From NCBI GenBank assembly GCA_964571295.1, contig CAZNAO010000021.1:1-15732 (forward strand): a DNA stretch of 15,732 nt. Reading direction: 5' to 3'. The stretch's first letter is position 1, and the number at the start of each line of letters is the position of its first letter. The stretch is from UBA922 sp964571295 (lineage in GTDB: Bacteria > Patescibacteriota > Patescibacteriia > Magasanikbacterales > UBA922). The position numbers and the translations under genes were made by a program. Shown here piece after piece: positions 1 to 7,916 of this stretch. The notes beneath the pieces were generated by a model, which did not search any database, was not told the DNA's origin, and saw nothing but the letters and a program-made list of their open reading frames with translations.

Positions 1-350
1 CGCTTGAGAATGCGTTTCGGACGTATGATCGCGGCGCCTAACAATACTAATTCATCAAATACTTCTCCATGCCATTCCCCGACATATGCGGCAACCTGCC
101 CCCCGAAGGAATGTCCCATCAGGATGATCTTTCTATCCGTATTGTCTTTCCTTATTTCGCGTATCTGATGAAAAACATATTCCCCGTACTGTTCTACTCC
201 CCAGATTCCGCGAGGACATTCAACACCGCCAAAACAAGGCAATTCAATACAGTGAACTTCAAAATATTCCTCAGCTTTATCACAGAATTCCTTCCATGTT
301 TCCCTGGTTCCGTCCCAGCCGGGAATAATACAGAGAATGGGTTTTGACAT
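1..350 (-). CDS. Alpha/beta-fold hydrolase, C-terminus cut by window edge
   Basis: The gene starts with the ATG at 350-348 and stays open to the left edge, giving 116 residues of an incomplete protein. It begins with a hydrophobic strand and then PGWDGT (residues 10-15), a typical oxyanion-hole loop. It carries the nucleophile elbow GHSFGG at 79-84, so Ser81 should be the catalytic nucleophile. The catalytic acid and His would lie beyond the edge. The fold fits small esterase-like hydrolases of the RBBP9/YdeN or general abhydrolase type; the substrate cannot be told. The start lies 2 bases after the stop of the upstream Nudix gene, so it is probably the last or a late gene of the lysS operon. 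No clear Shine-Dalgarno site is present, only a weak AAAGAA. Confidence 0.85.
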   Translation of the reverse strand, partial: MSKPILCIIPGWDGTRETWKEFCDKAEEYFEVHCIELPCFGGVECPRGIWGVEQYGEYVFHQIREIRKDNTDRKIILMGHSFGGQVAAYVGEWHGEVFDELVLLGAAIIRPKRILK

Positions 351-352
351 AA

Positions 353-895
353 TTAAGATAATTCTTTAATTTGCTCAGCGAGCATCCATGCGGCAAAAAC
401 ACCGGTACTGATTTCTTGTTTCCCGACCAAAGACAAGAGTTCATTTTTTGTTAGAAGCATTGTCTCAATATCTTCTCCAAATTCATGGGTGGGTTCTTGT
501 ATTTTCCTTGCCCCAAACCCCACAAACAGATACATTCGTAAATCTGAAATACCCGCGTTAAATGAAAAATCACCAAGTTCCGTTATCTTTTCTACCGAAT
601 ATCCGGTCTCTTCTAATAATTCTCTCTTTACTCCCTCCTCAGGATTATCGTCTTTTACATCGACAAATCCGAACGGAAGTTGCAAGATATAATTTTCTAT
701 CGGGAGCCTGAACTGTTTAATGATAACTGCCTGATTATTTTCAGTAAAAGCAAGAATTCCTGCCAAATTACCTTTAGGAGAAGTGGTATATTCCCACATT
801 CCACTATCTCCTTTGTGATCATGAAATCTTTTCCCCATTACGTTTAGCCATCTTCCTTGAAATAACAATTCAGTTTTGTCAATCGTAAATTTCAT
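353..895 (-). CDS. Nudix hydrolase, ADP-ribose pyrophosphatase-like
   Basis: This 180-residue protein matches the usual size and layout of ADP-ribose/NDP-sugar pyrophosphatases. An N-terminal strand region is followed by a Nudix box at about 76-99 with the core RELLEETGY (91-99), which supplies the metal-binding glutamates. The first part of the box departs from G-x5-E-x7-REUxEExGU: Gly76 is followed by one extra residue and Asp83 sits where Glu is usual. QFRLPIENYILQLPFG before the box resembles the ADPRase substrate region (QxR...E.PaG). The likely role is hydrolysis of a nucleoside diphosphate linked to another group; the substrate is not determined. The start is 2 bases after the serS stop, and AGAGGTG inside the serS tail is a usable ribosome binding site. 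Confidence 0.87.
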   Translation of the reverse strand: MKFTIDKTELLFQGRWLNVMGKRFHDHKGDSGMWEYTTSPKGNLAGILAFTENNQAVIIKQFRLPIENYILQLPFGFVDVKDDNPEEGVKRELLEETGYSVEKITELGDFSFNAGISDLRMYLFVGFGARKIQEPTHEFGEDIETMLLTKNELLSLVGKQEISTGVFAAWMLAEQIKELS

Positions 896-897
896 AT

Positions 898-2139
898 CTA
901 GAGCACCTCTTTGCCGAGATATTTCTGCAAAGCTTGTGGAATCTTAACCGAACCGTCTTGTTGCTGGTGATTTTCAATCAATGCGATCGGGAAACGACTC
1001 GTGACGATTGCGGTACCATTTAGAGTATGGACGAATTCAGATTTTCCGTCAGATGTGCGATATTTGATTCCTGCACGGCGGGCCTGATAATCCGTACAAT
1101 TACTGGTACTAGTCACTTCGCCATAATCATTTTTCATAACCATCCATGCTTCAATATCGAATTTGCGATATGCCGGTCCGCCAAGATCTCCTGATGCAAT
1201 ATCGATCACGCGATATGGAATCTCAAGTCCATCACAGATTTCCTTTTCAATTGAAAGAAGCTTTTCGTGCATTGCCTCACTGTCTTCCGGCTTGCAGAAT
1301 ATGAACATTTCAAGTTTCGTGAACTGATGTACGCGGTATAACCCTTTACTCGTGCGTCCATAGGCACCTGCCTCGGTACGGAAACAATGTGACAATGCGA
1401 CGTACTTCTTCGGTCCTTCGGACAAATCGAGTATTTCATCTGCATGAAAGCCGAGAACCGAAATTTCAGCGGTTCCAATAAGCGAGAGATCAGTGTTTTC
1501 TACCGAATAGATTTGTGTTTCTTCCCCGCGAGGATTGAACCCTGCGCTTTCCAATACTTCCTTTTTTGCCAAATCCGGTGCCTCAATAAGCTCAAATCCA
1601 TGCGCAGTTGCGATATCAATTCCATACGAAATAAGCGCCTGGTTGAGACGGACCAGTTCTTGTTTTGCAAAATAAAATTTTGATCCGGCGACTTTCGCGC
1701 CGCGCTCAAAATCAATCCAATCACGTTGAAGCATCAACTCTTCATGATCTTTCGGGGTAAATGAAAATTCGGCAGGCTTCAGATGCTCGGCAACTACCCT
1801 GAAATCATCTTCTCCCCCAATCGGTGTGTCAGGATGGGTGAAATTAGGAACCTGCATGAGAAGTGTATGAAAAGACTCTTCGAGCGGGGCTGCTGCTGCT
1901 TCAAGCGTTTTGATCTCCTCACCCACCTCTTTCATTCGTGTGATCATCTCATCCGATGGTTTTCCTTTGGTCTTTGAATTGTCATTTCGTTCTTTACGCA
2001 ACACTTCGATTTTTTGGAGCAATTCCCTGCGTTCGGTATCAACACGCAAAAGCTCATCAATATCAATAGTTACCTTACGGATTTCACAATTCTTTTTGAC
2101 TTCGTCAGTATGTTCGCGGATATATTTGATATCGATCAT
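898..2139 (-). CDS. serS: Seryl-tRNA synthetase
   Basis: This 413-residue class II synthetase attaches serine to tRNA-Ser in the cytoplasm and is close to the usual bacterial length of about 425. Residues 1-105 form the family's N-terminal domain, with a charged helical hairpin (about 30-95) that recognises the long variable arm of tRNA-Ser. The catalytic domain shows TAE at 223-225 (serine pocket), motif 2 FRTEAG at 253-258 followed by RVHQF, and motif 3 around 374-390 (NGTAIVTSR, with the conserved Arg382). The gene starts one base after the stop of the RdgB-Nudix gene and ends 2 bases before the next Nudix gene, so translation of the three is probably coupled. No clear Shine-Dalgarno site precedes its ATG. 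Confidence 0.97.
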   Translation of the reverse strand: MIDIKYIREHTDEVKKNCEIRKVTIDIDELLRVDTERRELLQKIEVLRKERNDNSKTKGKPSDEMITRMKEVGEEIKTLEAAAAPLEESFHTLLMQVPNFTHPDTPIGGEDDFRVVAEHLKPAEFSFTPKDHEELMLQRDWIDFERGAKVAGSKFYFAKQELVRLNQALISYGIDIATAHGFELIEAPDLAKKEVLESAGFNPRGEETQIYSVENTDLSLIGTAEISVLGFHADEILDLSEGPKKYVALSHCFRTEAGAYGRTSKGLYRVHQFTKLEMFIFCKPEDSEAMHEKLLSIEKEICDGLEIPYRVIDIASGDLGGPAYRKFDIEAWMVMKNDYGEVTSTSNCTDYQARRAGIKYRTSDGKSEFVHTLNGTAIVTSRFPIALIENHQQQDGSVKIPQALQKYLGKEVL

Positions 2140-2140
2140 A

Positions 2141-3187
2141 TTAGAGTTTATTATGCGTTATAATTTCAATAAGTTCCGGGTATAATTTTTCGTACATCTT
2201 TTTATTTTCCCCGATCAGTTCGTAAGTCCCGACGAGTTCAGGATCCACCCAAGCACTCTCAAGCACTTCTTCATCGTTATATTTTCCGTCTCCCGCCACG
2301 ATGGTACACACAAACGGCAGAAGATAAATTTGTATACCGTAGTGAAGGCTGCGGGGATTTTTGATCTGTACGGTCCAGACATGCCGCAATTGCGATACGA
2401 TTTCCACCCGATAACCACATTCTTCGTATAATTCTCGAAGGAGATTTTCTTCGACAGTCTCTCCGATTTCCATTCCGCCGCCCGGAAATTCCCAGAGTCC
2501 ATGAAGTTCCGGTTTTTCCGTATCATTACGTCTGTTCAGAAGAATTTTTCCGTCTCTTACGATAATACCGACAGGTACGATAAAATGCTTGCCACCATAT
2601 GTATTCAGGATGAAACGCTTAATCCCAGCAAGCGCGGTACCACGATGGCTGACCATATTTTTCTCAGAGCTCGACATCTCGGCATACGTCTTGTCAATTT
2701 CCGGAACATAAAAGATGGGATCGTACCCAAAGCCGCTGTCGCCTCGCGGATGTTTGGTTACACTTCCTCGTGTTTTTCCGGTAGCGACAAAAAGATCATT
2801 GCGCTGCGGATCATATAATGCCAATACGCCTTTGAAGGAAGCGCCTCGCTCACTATCCATTCCGAACCGCTCCATTCGCTGCAATACTTCATTCATACGG
2901 TCTCTCGGCGTATTTCCGATGCGTGCGCTCACTACCCCGGGCCAACCTTCGAGTGCGTCGATAAACAATCCTCCGTCGTCGGCAATAGTGACGTGTCCGC
3001 TCATGCGGGCATAATACTTGGCTTTCAAAATCGCGTTTCCTTCAATCGTCGCCTCGGTTTCTTCAGGCGTTTTGATCTTCGTTTCGAGCTCGGCAAGCGA
3101 AATGACCTTGACCGGCAGACCGAGAAGCATAGCTGCAAGTTCATGATATTTCCCCTCGTTGGTTGTAGCGATCATGATCGTTTTCAT
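2141..3187 (-). CDS. Fusion of RdgB/HAM1 ITP/XTP pyrophosphatase with Nudix (MutT-like) hydrolase
   Basis: One continuous 348-residue frame carries two nucleotide-pool cleaning enzymes. Residues 1 to about 195 are a complete RdgB/HAM1 domain: TTNEGK at 8-13 binds triphosphate, ADDGG at 69-73 holds the catalytic acids, GFGYDPIF is at 152-159 and SHRG at 180-183. The serine usual in ADDSG is Gly here. Residues from about 202 form a Nudix domain with a perfect box (Gly237, Glu243, RELYEECGY at 251-259). RdgB removes dITP and XTP; MutT-type Nudix domains remove oxidised or otherwise non-standard nucleotides, but the substrate of this one is not known. The start overlaps the upstream stop by 4 bases (ATGA), and AGGTGA 5 bases upstream is the best ribosome binding site in the operon. 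The single frame argues for a real fusion. Confidence 0.93.
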   Translation of the reverse strand: MKTIMIATTNEGKYHELAAMLLGLPVKVISLAELETKIKTPEETEATIEGNAILKAKYYARMSGHVTIADDGGLFIDALEGWPGVVSARIGNTPRDRMNEVLQRMERFGMDSERGASFKGVLALYDPQRNDLFVATGKTRGSVTKHPRGDSGFGYDPIFYVPEIDKTYAEMSSSEKNMVSHRGTALAGIKRFILNTYGGKHFIVPVGIIVRDGKILLNRRNDTEKPELHGLWEFPGGGMEIGETVEENLLRELYEECGYRVEIVSQLRHVWTVQIKNPRSLHYGIQIYLLPFVCTIVAGDGKYNDEEVLESAWVDPELVGTYELIGENKKMYEKLYPELIEIITHNKL

Positions 3188-3615
3188 AGGTCACCTATAA
3201 GTTTTTGTTTGATGATTTTTGTTTTATAGGTTTCAGCTTTATAGGCTTTTGCACGCATAACAACAGTTCCAAGTCCAAATTCTTTTATTTTTTCCTCAAG
3301 CCCGTCAGTAAATATTTCTTGATCATATCCAAGCACAATCGCATCAGGTTTGATATGTTTGATAACTCGATATACGTCCGTTTTATCGCCAAGAACCACA
3401 CGATCAATCACCGACAACTCTTCGAGAAGTGCAGCACGTTCTTTTTCTGAAAAAATAGGAGCTTTACCTTTGATTCCTGCACTTCGTTTGTCCCGTGCGA
3501 CAACTACAATTAAGTCATCACCATATTTTTTTGCTTCATGAAAAAAAGCAATATGTCCCAAATGTACCACATCAAATGTTCCGAAGATCATTACTGTTTT
3601 TTTTTCGTCTGCCAT
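3184..3615 (-). CDS. Cytidylyltransferase-like nucleotidyltransferase (TagD/RibL type)
   Basis: This 143-residue single-domain protein has the hallmarks of the HxGH nucleotidyltransferase superfamily. FGTFDVVHLGH at 11-21 supplies the two nucleotide-binding histidines (His18, His21). GYDQ at 96-99 and the C-terminal KTKII at 131-135 occupy the positions of later conserved family motifs. The size and the GYDQ segment suggest glycerol-3-phosphate cytidylyltransferase or archaeal-type FAD synthetase (RibL), which transfer a nucleotide from CTP or ATP to a phosphorylated acceptor. The sequence alone does not separate these, so no symbol is given. It lies 23 bases after lysS and overlaps the RdgB-Nudix start by 4 bases. 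No clear Shine-Dalgarno site precedes its ATG. Its TGA stop, inside ATGA, is the only TGA stop seen here. Confidence 0.9.
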   Translation of the reverse strand: MADEKKTVMIFGTFDVVHLGHIAFFHEAKKYGDDLIVVVARDKRSAGIKGKAPIFSEKERAALLEELSVIDRVVLGDKTDVYRVIKHIKPDAIVLGYDQEIFTDGLEEKIKEFGLGTVVMRAKAYKAETYKTKIIKQKLIGDL

Positions 3616-3638
3616 ATATGAGCTTGAAAGGACAGAAT

Positions 3639-5141
3639 CTATTTCTTCTTTCCATTTTCCTCTCTTGTATCTTTCTTTATTTCGATCGGTTTTACAATTG
3701 GAAACACAATTACTTCTTTTAGGCTATGTGAACCGGTGATAAGCGCGGCAAGCCGGTCGATACCAATGCCGGTTCCGGTCGCAGGTGGCATGCCATGCTC
3801 GAGTGCTTCGATGAAGTCGTGATCGAATTCCATAGCTTCATCGTCACCTGCTTCCCTATTCTTTGCCTGTTCTTCAAAGCGTTCTCTCTGGTCGATCGGA
3901 TCATTGAGTTCGGTGTATGAGTTGCTTACTTCAAAACCGTTAACAATGAGCTGAAACATTTCGGTGTAGCGAGGATCTTCTGCTTTCTTTGCAAGCGGTT
4001 TTAATTCTGCAGGATAGTTGAGTAAGAATGTGGGCTGGATGATCTTCGGGCGGGCAGTTTCCTTATAGAGGTCATCAGCAAGGCGGCCGAATCCCGCTTT
4101 CGGATCTACCGCATAGCCTTTTGCCTTCATTTCCTTCGCGAGTTTCTCTTTGGTATCACACACATTCAAATCAATTTCAGAATATTTGAAAACGACATCA
4201 CGGAACGTGGTACGTGGATACGGACCTTCAAAACTGATATTTTGCCCGTCAAGCTCGATTTCAGTTGATCCTACTGCAGCTTTGATGATTCGAGGCAGCA
4301 TTTCTTCGTGCAATTTCATGTTGTCCTCATAATCCGCATACGCCCAGTAATACTCGATCTGGGTGAATTCAGGATTATGCTGGTGATCGACTCCTTCATT
4401 GCGGAAACAGCGTCCGATCTCAAAAATTTTCTCAAAACCTGCAACAAGTAGACGCTTCTGCGGGATTTCGATCGCAATCCGGAGATGTACCGGCATATCA
4501 TATGCATTGAAATGTGTATCGAATGTTTTTGCAAGTGCTCCCGAAGCGACAGTTTCAAGCATCGGAGTTTCCACTTCAATAAATCCTTTTTCATACATAA
4601 ATTCACGAAGTGCACGGACGAGTTTTGAGCGGGTAACAATTTTTTGTTTCAATTCTTTGTGTATGAGCAAATCAAGATAGCGTTTGCGCATCTTCAATTC
4701 TTCGTTCTCAAGACCGTAAAATTTATCAGGAAGCGGCAAGAGTGCTTTTGCCAAAAGTTCGTACGATTTTGCAAGGATTGACTCTTCGCCTTTTTGGGTG
4801 ATGAATCGTGTACCGGTAACACCAAGGATATCGCCTGCGTCGATCTTTTTGACAAATATTTTGTATGCGTCATCGCCCACATCGTCCTTCTTCATGACGA
4901 TCTGGGCTCGCCCGCTTTCGTCCTCCAGGTGGAAGAAGGTGAGCTTGCCCATTTCACGCTTGGTCATGATTCTACCGACAACAGACACTTCTATATCATG
5001 AGCTTCTGCAAGTGCATTGACCACAGCATGCGTTCGGATAACTCGTGCGGGATAAGGATTGATCCCTGCCCCGACCAAATCATTAAGCTTGGCAAGCCTG
5101 ACACTTCGTTCATCATTGATATTTATCTGATTTTCCTGCAT
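3639..5141 (-). CDS. lysS: Lysyl-tRNA synthetase, class II
   Basis: This 500-residue protein charges tRNA-Lys and is the usual length. Residues about 52-135 are the OB-fold anticodon-binding domain. The class II core follows, with motif 2 FRNEG at 246-250, HNPEFT then IEYY at 255-265, SNSYTELND at 406-414 and motif 3 GTGIGIDRL at 456-464. Residues that contact lysine in E. coli LysS/LysU appear kept, including the Glu in RIAIEI and the Glu and Tyr in IEYY. Flanking residues differ from the common form: SGALAKTF replaces GGAxARPF, and EIPQKRL replaces ELYLKRL. The C-terminus adds about 15 mostly charged residues after the final FPIVKP. It is the first gene of a six-gene operon, with a promoter at 5177-5205. 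No Shine-Dalgarno site is visible. Confidence 0.97.
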   Translation of the reverse strand: MQENQININDERSVRLAKLNDLVGAGINPYPARVIRTHAVVNALAEAHDIEVSVVGRIMTKREMGKLTFFHLEDESGRAQIVMKKDDVGDDAYKIFVKKIDAGDILGVTGTRFITQKGEESILAKSYELLAKALLPLPDKFYGLENEELKMRKRYLDLLIHKELKQKIVTRSKLVRALREFMYEKGFIEVETPMLETVASGALAKTFDTHFNAYDMPVHLRIAIEIPQKRLLVAGFEKIFEIGRCFRNEGVDHQHNPEFTQIEYYWAYADYEDNMKLHEEMLPRIIKAAVGSTEIELDGQNISFEGPYPRTTFRDVVFKYSEIDLNVCDTKEKLAKEMKAKGYAVDPKAGFGRLADDLYKETARPKIIQPTFLLNYPAELKPLAKKAEDPRYTEMFQLIVNGFEVSNSYTELNDPIDQRERFEEQAKNREAGDDEAMEFDHDFIEALEHGMPPATGTGIGIDRLAALITGSHSLKEVIVFPIVKPIEIKKDTREENGKKK

Positions 5142-5176
5142 AAAAACACTAGATTAAGCACAATTTGTTTGAAATT

Positions 5177-5205
5177 ATCATATCAAAAAGCCTGCAAAAT
5201 TACAA
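5177..5205 (-). promoter_or_regulatory. Putative sigma-70-type promoter of the lysS operon
   Basis: Read on the minus strand, TTGTAA (-35, 4 of 6 matches) is followed by a 17-base spacer and TATGAT (-10, 5 of 6). It sits between the greA terminator and lysS. Transcription should start about 29 bases before the lysS ATG, giving a short leader. The placement directly after a terminator supports it; no experimental evidence is implied. Confidence 0.55.
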
Positions 5206-5242
5206 ACATGAGAGGGATGTAGATATTTTAGCTAAAATTAGC

Positions 5243-5267
5243 AAAAAACCGCCGTTAAGCGGTTTCC
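5243..5267 (-). terminator. Rho-independent terminator after greA
   Basis: On the minus strand, AAACCGC and GCGGTTT form a perfect 7-bp stem around the loop TTAACG. The T run starts inside the 3' arm and totals six T. It begins about 10 bases after the greA stop. It is the clearest intrinsic terminator in the window and separates greA from the lysS operon. Confidence 0.85.
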
Positions 5268-5275
5268 TGATCTCC

Positions 5276-5734
5276 CTAATTCACCTCTTCAATCGTATAT
5301 TCCTGTGGACCTGCAGGTAGATTAATTGTAACCTTTTCGCCTTTGGAGTGTCCAAGGAACGCACTACCAAGCGGAGACTCATTTGAAATTTTTCCCTCAA
5401 GCGGATTTGCTTCTTGGGCGCCGACAATCATATATTCTTTTTTCTTTCCATCGCGCGAGACGGTGATTCGTGATCCGATTCCTACCTCGCCTTTTCCTCC
5501 GCCAGCCGAGATAATTTCTGCATTATCGATAAGGTATTCGAGTTCTTTTACTCGAGTCTGTGCCCACGCCATGTCCTCTCTGGCAGCGTGATATTCCGCA
5601 TTTTCAGACAGATCACCCATCTGACGAGCCTCATCAATACGTTTCGCGAGTCCCGGAATCTTATCTTCTTTTAAATTCTTTAGTTCGGCTTTCAATTGTG
5701 CTTTCTTCTCTTCGGTCATGTACTGGGGCGACAT
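5276..5734 (-). CDS. greA: Transcription elongation factor GreA
   Basis: This 152-residue protein is a full-length GreA, which enters the secondary channel of RNA polymerase and stimulates cleavage of backtracked RNA. The N-terminal coiled coil spans about 6-78 and carries the acidic tip GDLSENAEY (40-48), with Asp41 and Glu44 as the metal-positioning residues. The C-terminal FKBP-like domain runs from about 83 to the end and includes ISNESPLGSAFLG, typical of the family. The first ATG (5734) is used here; a second at codon 6 is possible, and neither has a Shine-Dalgarno site. The gene lies 131 bases after mrdA with its own promoter-like site and ends at a strong terminator, so it is probably a single-gene unit. 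Confidence 0.97.
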   Translation of the reverse strand: MSPQYMTEEKKAQLKAELKNLKEDKIPGLAKRIDEARQMGDLSENAEYHAAREDMAWAQTRVKELEYLIDNAEIISAGGGKGEVGIGSRITVSRDGKKKEYMIVGAQEANPLEGKISNESPLGSAFLGHSKGEKVTINLPAGPQEYTIEEVN

Positions 5735-5757
5735 AGTATAAAACTAACTTATCTATT

Positions 5758-5789
5758 AAAAAAATCCGTGCATGTGCGGGATTGAATCC
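5758..5789 (-). promoter_or_regulatory. Leader hairpin with T tract before greA (terminator or attenuator-like)
   Basis: On the minus strand, AATCC (5783-5779) can pair with GGATT (5767-5763), and the latter runs into seven T residues. This gives a weak terminator-shaped hairpin between mrdA and greA. A second GGAT at 5789-5786 just upstream can pair with the same AATCC through a 3-base loop, so two structures exclude each other. The greA promoter -10 box ends right at this element. It may end mrdA transcripts, act on early greA transcripts, or do nothing; the 5-6 bp stem is weak. Confidence 0.35.
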
Positions 5790-5818
5790 AGTATACCATA
5801 GTCCAAATCCAAAGTCTA
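5790..5818 (-). promoter_or_regulatory. Putative sigma-70-type promoter of greA
   Basis: Minus-strand TAGACT (-35, 4 of 6), a 17-base spacer and TATACT (-10, 5 of 6) lie 56-84 bases before the greA ATG. The predicted start is near 5783, giving a leader of about 49 bases that begins inside the hairpin at 5763-5783. The surrounding TTATAGACTTT also occurs at the putative promoter at 12451-12479. Confidence 0.5.
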
Positions 5819-5865
5819 TAAAGACAAAAATCTGTAAAGTATTGTATCTTACTTTCGACTAAGTT

Positions 5866-7908
5866 CTACTTTCCCGTATATTCTCCCCACCATCGATAGA
5901 AATCCGAAGCGATATGTGATGCGGTCCGACTACCCTCTCCACCTTCTTCAAGCATAATGGTTACGACAATTTCCGGATTACTATATGGTGCAAATGACGT
6001 GAACCACGCATGAGTATCTTTTTGTGAACTCCATTGCGCTGTTCCTGTTTTTCCTGCAACTGAAAACGGCAAATATTTGAGAACGCCACACGGGCCCGTA
6101 TCAATACAGTCTTTCATACCAAGTCCCACCGTAGTCAAATGCTGGCTCGGAACCACCTTTTCCCTGATTTTCTCGCCACTGACTATCTGCTCCTGACCAT
6201 TCGAAGGATTGACGATGGAATGTACCACATGCGGTTTGTAGAGCGTTCCTTTATTCGCAATAACTCCGGTCATGGATGCGATCTGAAGAGGGGTTGTAAG
6301 AAAATCTCCTTGACCAATCGAATAGTTATAGGTGTCCCCGACATACCATTCTTCATTTTTTACCCGTTTCTTCCATTCTGGACTTGGCAAAAATCCCGCT
6401 CCTTCGCCTGGTATATCAAGTCCGAGTAGCTTACCAAAGCCAAAGAGATCAAGATATTTATTGATTCTCGTAACACCAAGACCTTCAAAATCTTTATATC
6501 CTCCACCAATATAATAATAGAACGTATTGACTGACCATGAGATGGATTTTCGTACGTCGGTTGCTCCGTGGGCTACACGACTCCAATCTGGAAAAAACCA
6601 TGGACCTACTTGAATACCACCCGTACTTAATATTTTCGTATTCGGTGTAATAATCCCTTCGGTCAACGCAGCCGAAGCCACCGCTGGTTTGATAACAGAT
6701 CCTGAAGGGTACGATCCTCCAACCGCACGATTGAAAAGCGGCCGGTTTTCATCGGTAAGATATGCTTGATAGGTTTTGACATCTATTCCTCCGGAAAAGT
6801 CATTATTGTCAAAACCAGGCAAACTGACGAGTGCGAGAATCTCACCATTCTGCGGATTAAGTGCAATTCCGCTTGCACGTTTTTTACTGTTCTTGATAAG
6901 CCAGTCTTGAAGCAACTGCTCCATTTTCTCCTGCATGCGATAATCAATCGAAAGTTTGATGTGACTGCCGGGTGTGGGATCTTTGGCTGAGATAACCGAT
7001 TGCTCGGCACCTCGGGAATTAACCTCAATACGTTTTTCGCCATACACTCCGCGCATAAAGCGCTCATATGATTGTTCAACACCGGTTTTTCCGATAGAAT
7101 CAGAGGGTAAGTACCCTACTTTATAATACTCCCCAAGCTCTTCGGGAGATAATTTTCCAATATATCCAAGCACATGTGAAAAAGAATTTGCACGCGAAGC
7201 TTCCTCAATTTCAGCAACCTTATCAGGAGAAAGCAGTTCGATGGTTGAAGTGGTAGTGGTACCTGGATTATCCTTAATTACGTACAACCGTTTACTCCCC
7301 CGATGTACGGTAATACCGGGAAGCTCTTCGGAATAGATCAAAATCTTTATCGCGGAATCATACGGAATATCTTCAATAGCAACAATTGAATCATATCGAT
7401 AATTTTTATATTTCTCGACGATATCATTGAGTTCTTCGACATCCCCGCTGATCGTCTCAGACAACTTCTGAACCACTGCCATGCGTTCTTCGCTATCCCG
7501 GGGCAAATCCTGTGGAATAATAGCAAGTGAAAAATTTGGGATATTTTCAGTCAATTGAATTCCGTTTCGGTCATAGATGAGTCCGCGTTCCGAAGGTACC
7601 GGAATAACTCGTTGGCGGTTTCCTTCTGCCTTCACCACGTATGTCCCGCCTTCCAAAATTTGGATATAAACAAGCCTTGCTATCATGCCAAGAATCAGAA
7701 GCGTCACGGCAACAAGAAATGAAAACATTTTACGGTCAGAAAAACTGGTACCAATATGAGAGGTACCCGAATGCATGATATCTTCGCTTTGAGCAATGCT
7801 TTTTGGTGTAAAAGAATCCTCGATCCAAGCAAACCGATACTTACCGGTCAAGGACTCATGTTCGAGCCCTTTGCTTGGATTCTTTGCAAATGGGTCAAGA
7901 TCGTTCAT
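5866..7908 (-). CDS. mrdA: Class B penicillin-binding protein 2, elongasome transpeptidase
   Basis: This 680-residue protein crosslinks peptidoglycan during cell elongation, anchored in the membrane with its catalytic domain outside. A cytoplasmic segment of about 60 residues precedes one membrane helix at about 61-82. The PBP dimerisation domain follows, with RGLIYDRNG at 108-116. The transpeptidase domain carries SVIK (Ser404 nucleophile, Lys407), SVN (459-461) and KTG (620-622). The ATG at 7908 is chosen because it lies 8 bases after the mreD stop; a TTG at 7947 would add 13 residues and overlap mreD. It closes the mreB-mreC-mreD-mrdA block, as in many rod-shaped bacteria. The N-terminal tail is longer than in E. 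coli PBP2. No rodA follows; greA does. Confidence 0.95.
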   Translation of the reverse strand: MNDLDPFAKNPSKGLEHESLTGKYRFAWIEDSFTPKSIAQSEDIMHSGTSHIGTSFSDRKMFSFLVAVTLLILGMIARLVYIQILEGGTYVVKAEGNRQRVIPVPSERGLIYDRNGIQLTENIPNFSLAIIPQDLPRDSEERMAVVQKLSETISGDVEELNDIVEKYKNYRYDSIVAIEDIPYDSAIKILIYSEELPGITVHRGSKRLYVIKDNPGTTTTSTIELLSPDKVAEIEEASRANSFSHVLGYIGKLSPEELGEYYKVGYLPSDSIGKTGVEQSYERFMRGVYGEKRIEVNSRGAEQSVISAKDPTPGSHIKLSIDYRMQEKMEQLLQDWLIKNSKKRASGIALNPQNGEILALVSLPGFDNNDFSGGIDVKTYQAYLTDENRPLFNRAVGGSYPSGSVIKPAVASAALTEGIITPNTKILSTGGIQVGPWFFPDWSRVAHGATDVRKSISWSVNTFYYYIGGGYKDFEGLGVTRINKYLDLFGFGKLLGLDIPGEGAGFLPSPEWKKRVKNEEWYVGDTYNYSIGQGDFLTTPLQIASMTGVIANKGTLYKPHVVHSIVNPSNGQEQIVSGEKIREKVVPSQHLTTVGLGMKDCIDTGPCGVLKYLPFSVAGKTGTAQWSSQKDTHAWFTSFAPYSNPEIVVTIMLEEGGEGSRTASHIASDFYRWWGEYTGK

Positions 7909-7916
7909 ATAAACGT

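Noticed and set aside
69..347. Plus-strand open frame with a long translated product
   Set aside because: It is the antisense shadow of the alpha/beta hydrolase, whose minus-strand frame has a clear GHSFGG motif. The other plus-strand frames likewise lie opposite recognised genes.
5818..5865. AAAGTA...TACTTT hairpin after mrdA as a terminator
   Set aside because: The 6-bp stem is almost all A-T, and the following T run is 5 bases away and short.
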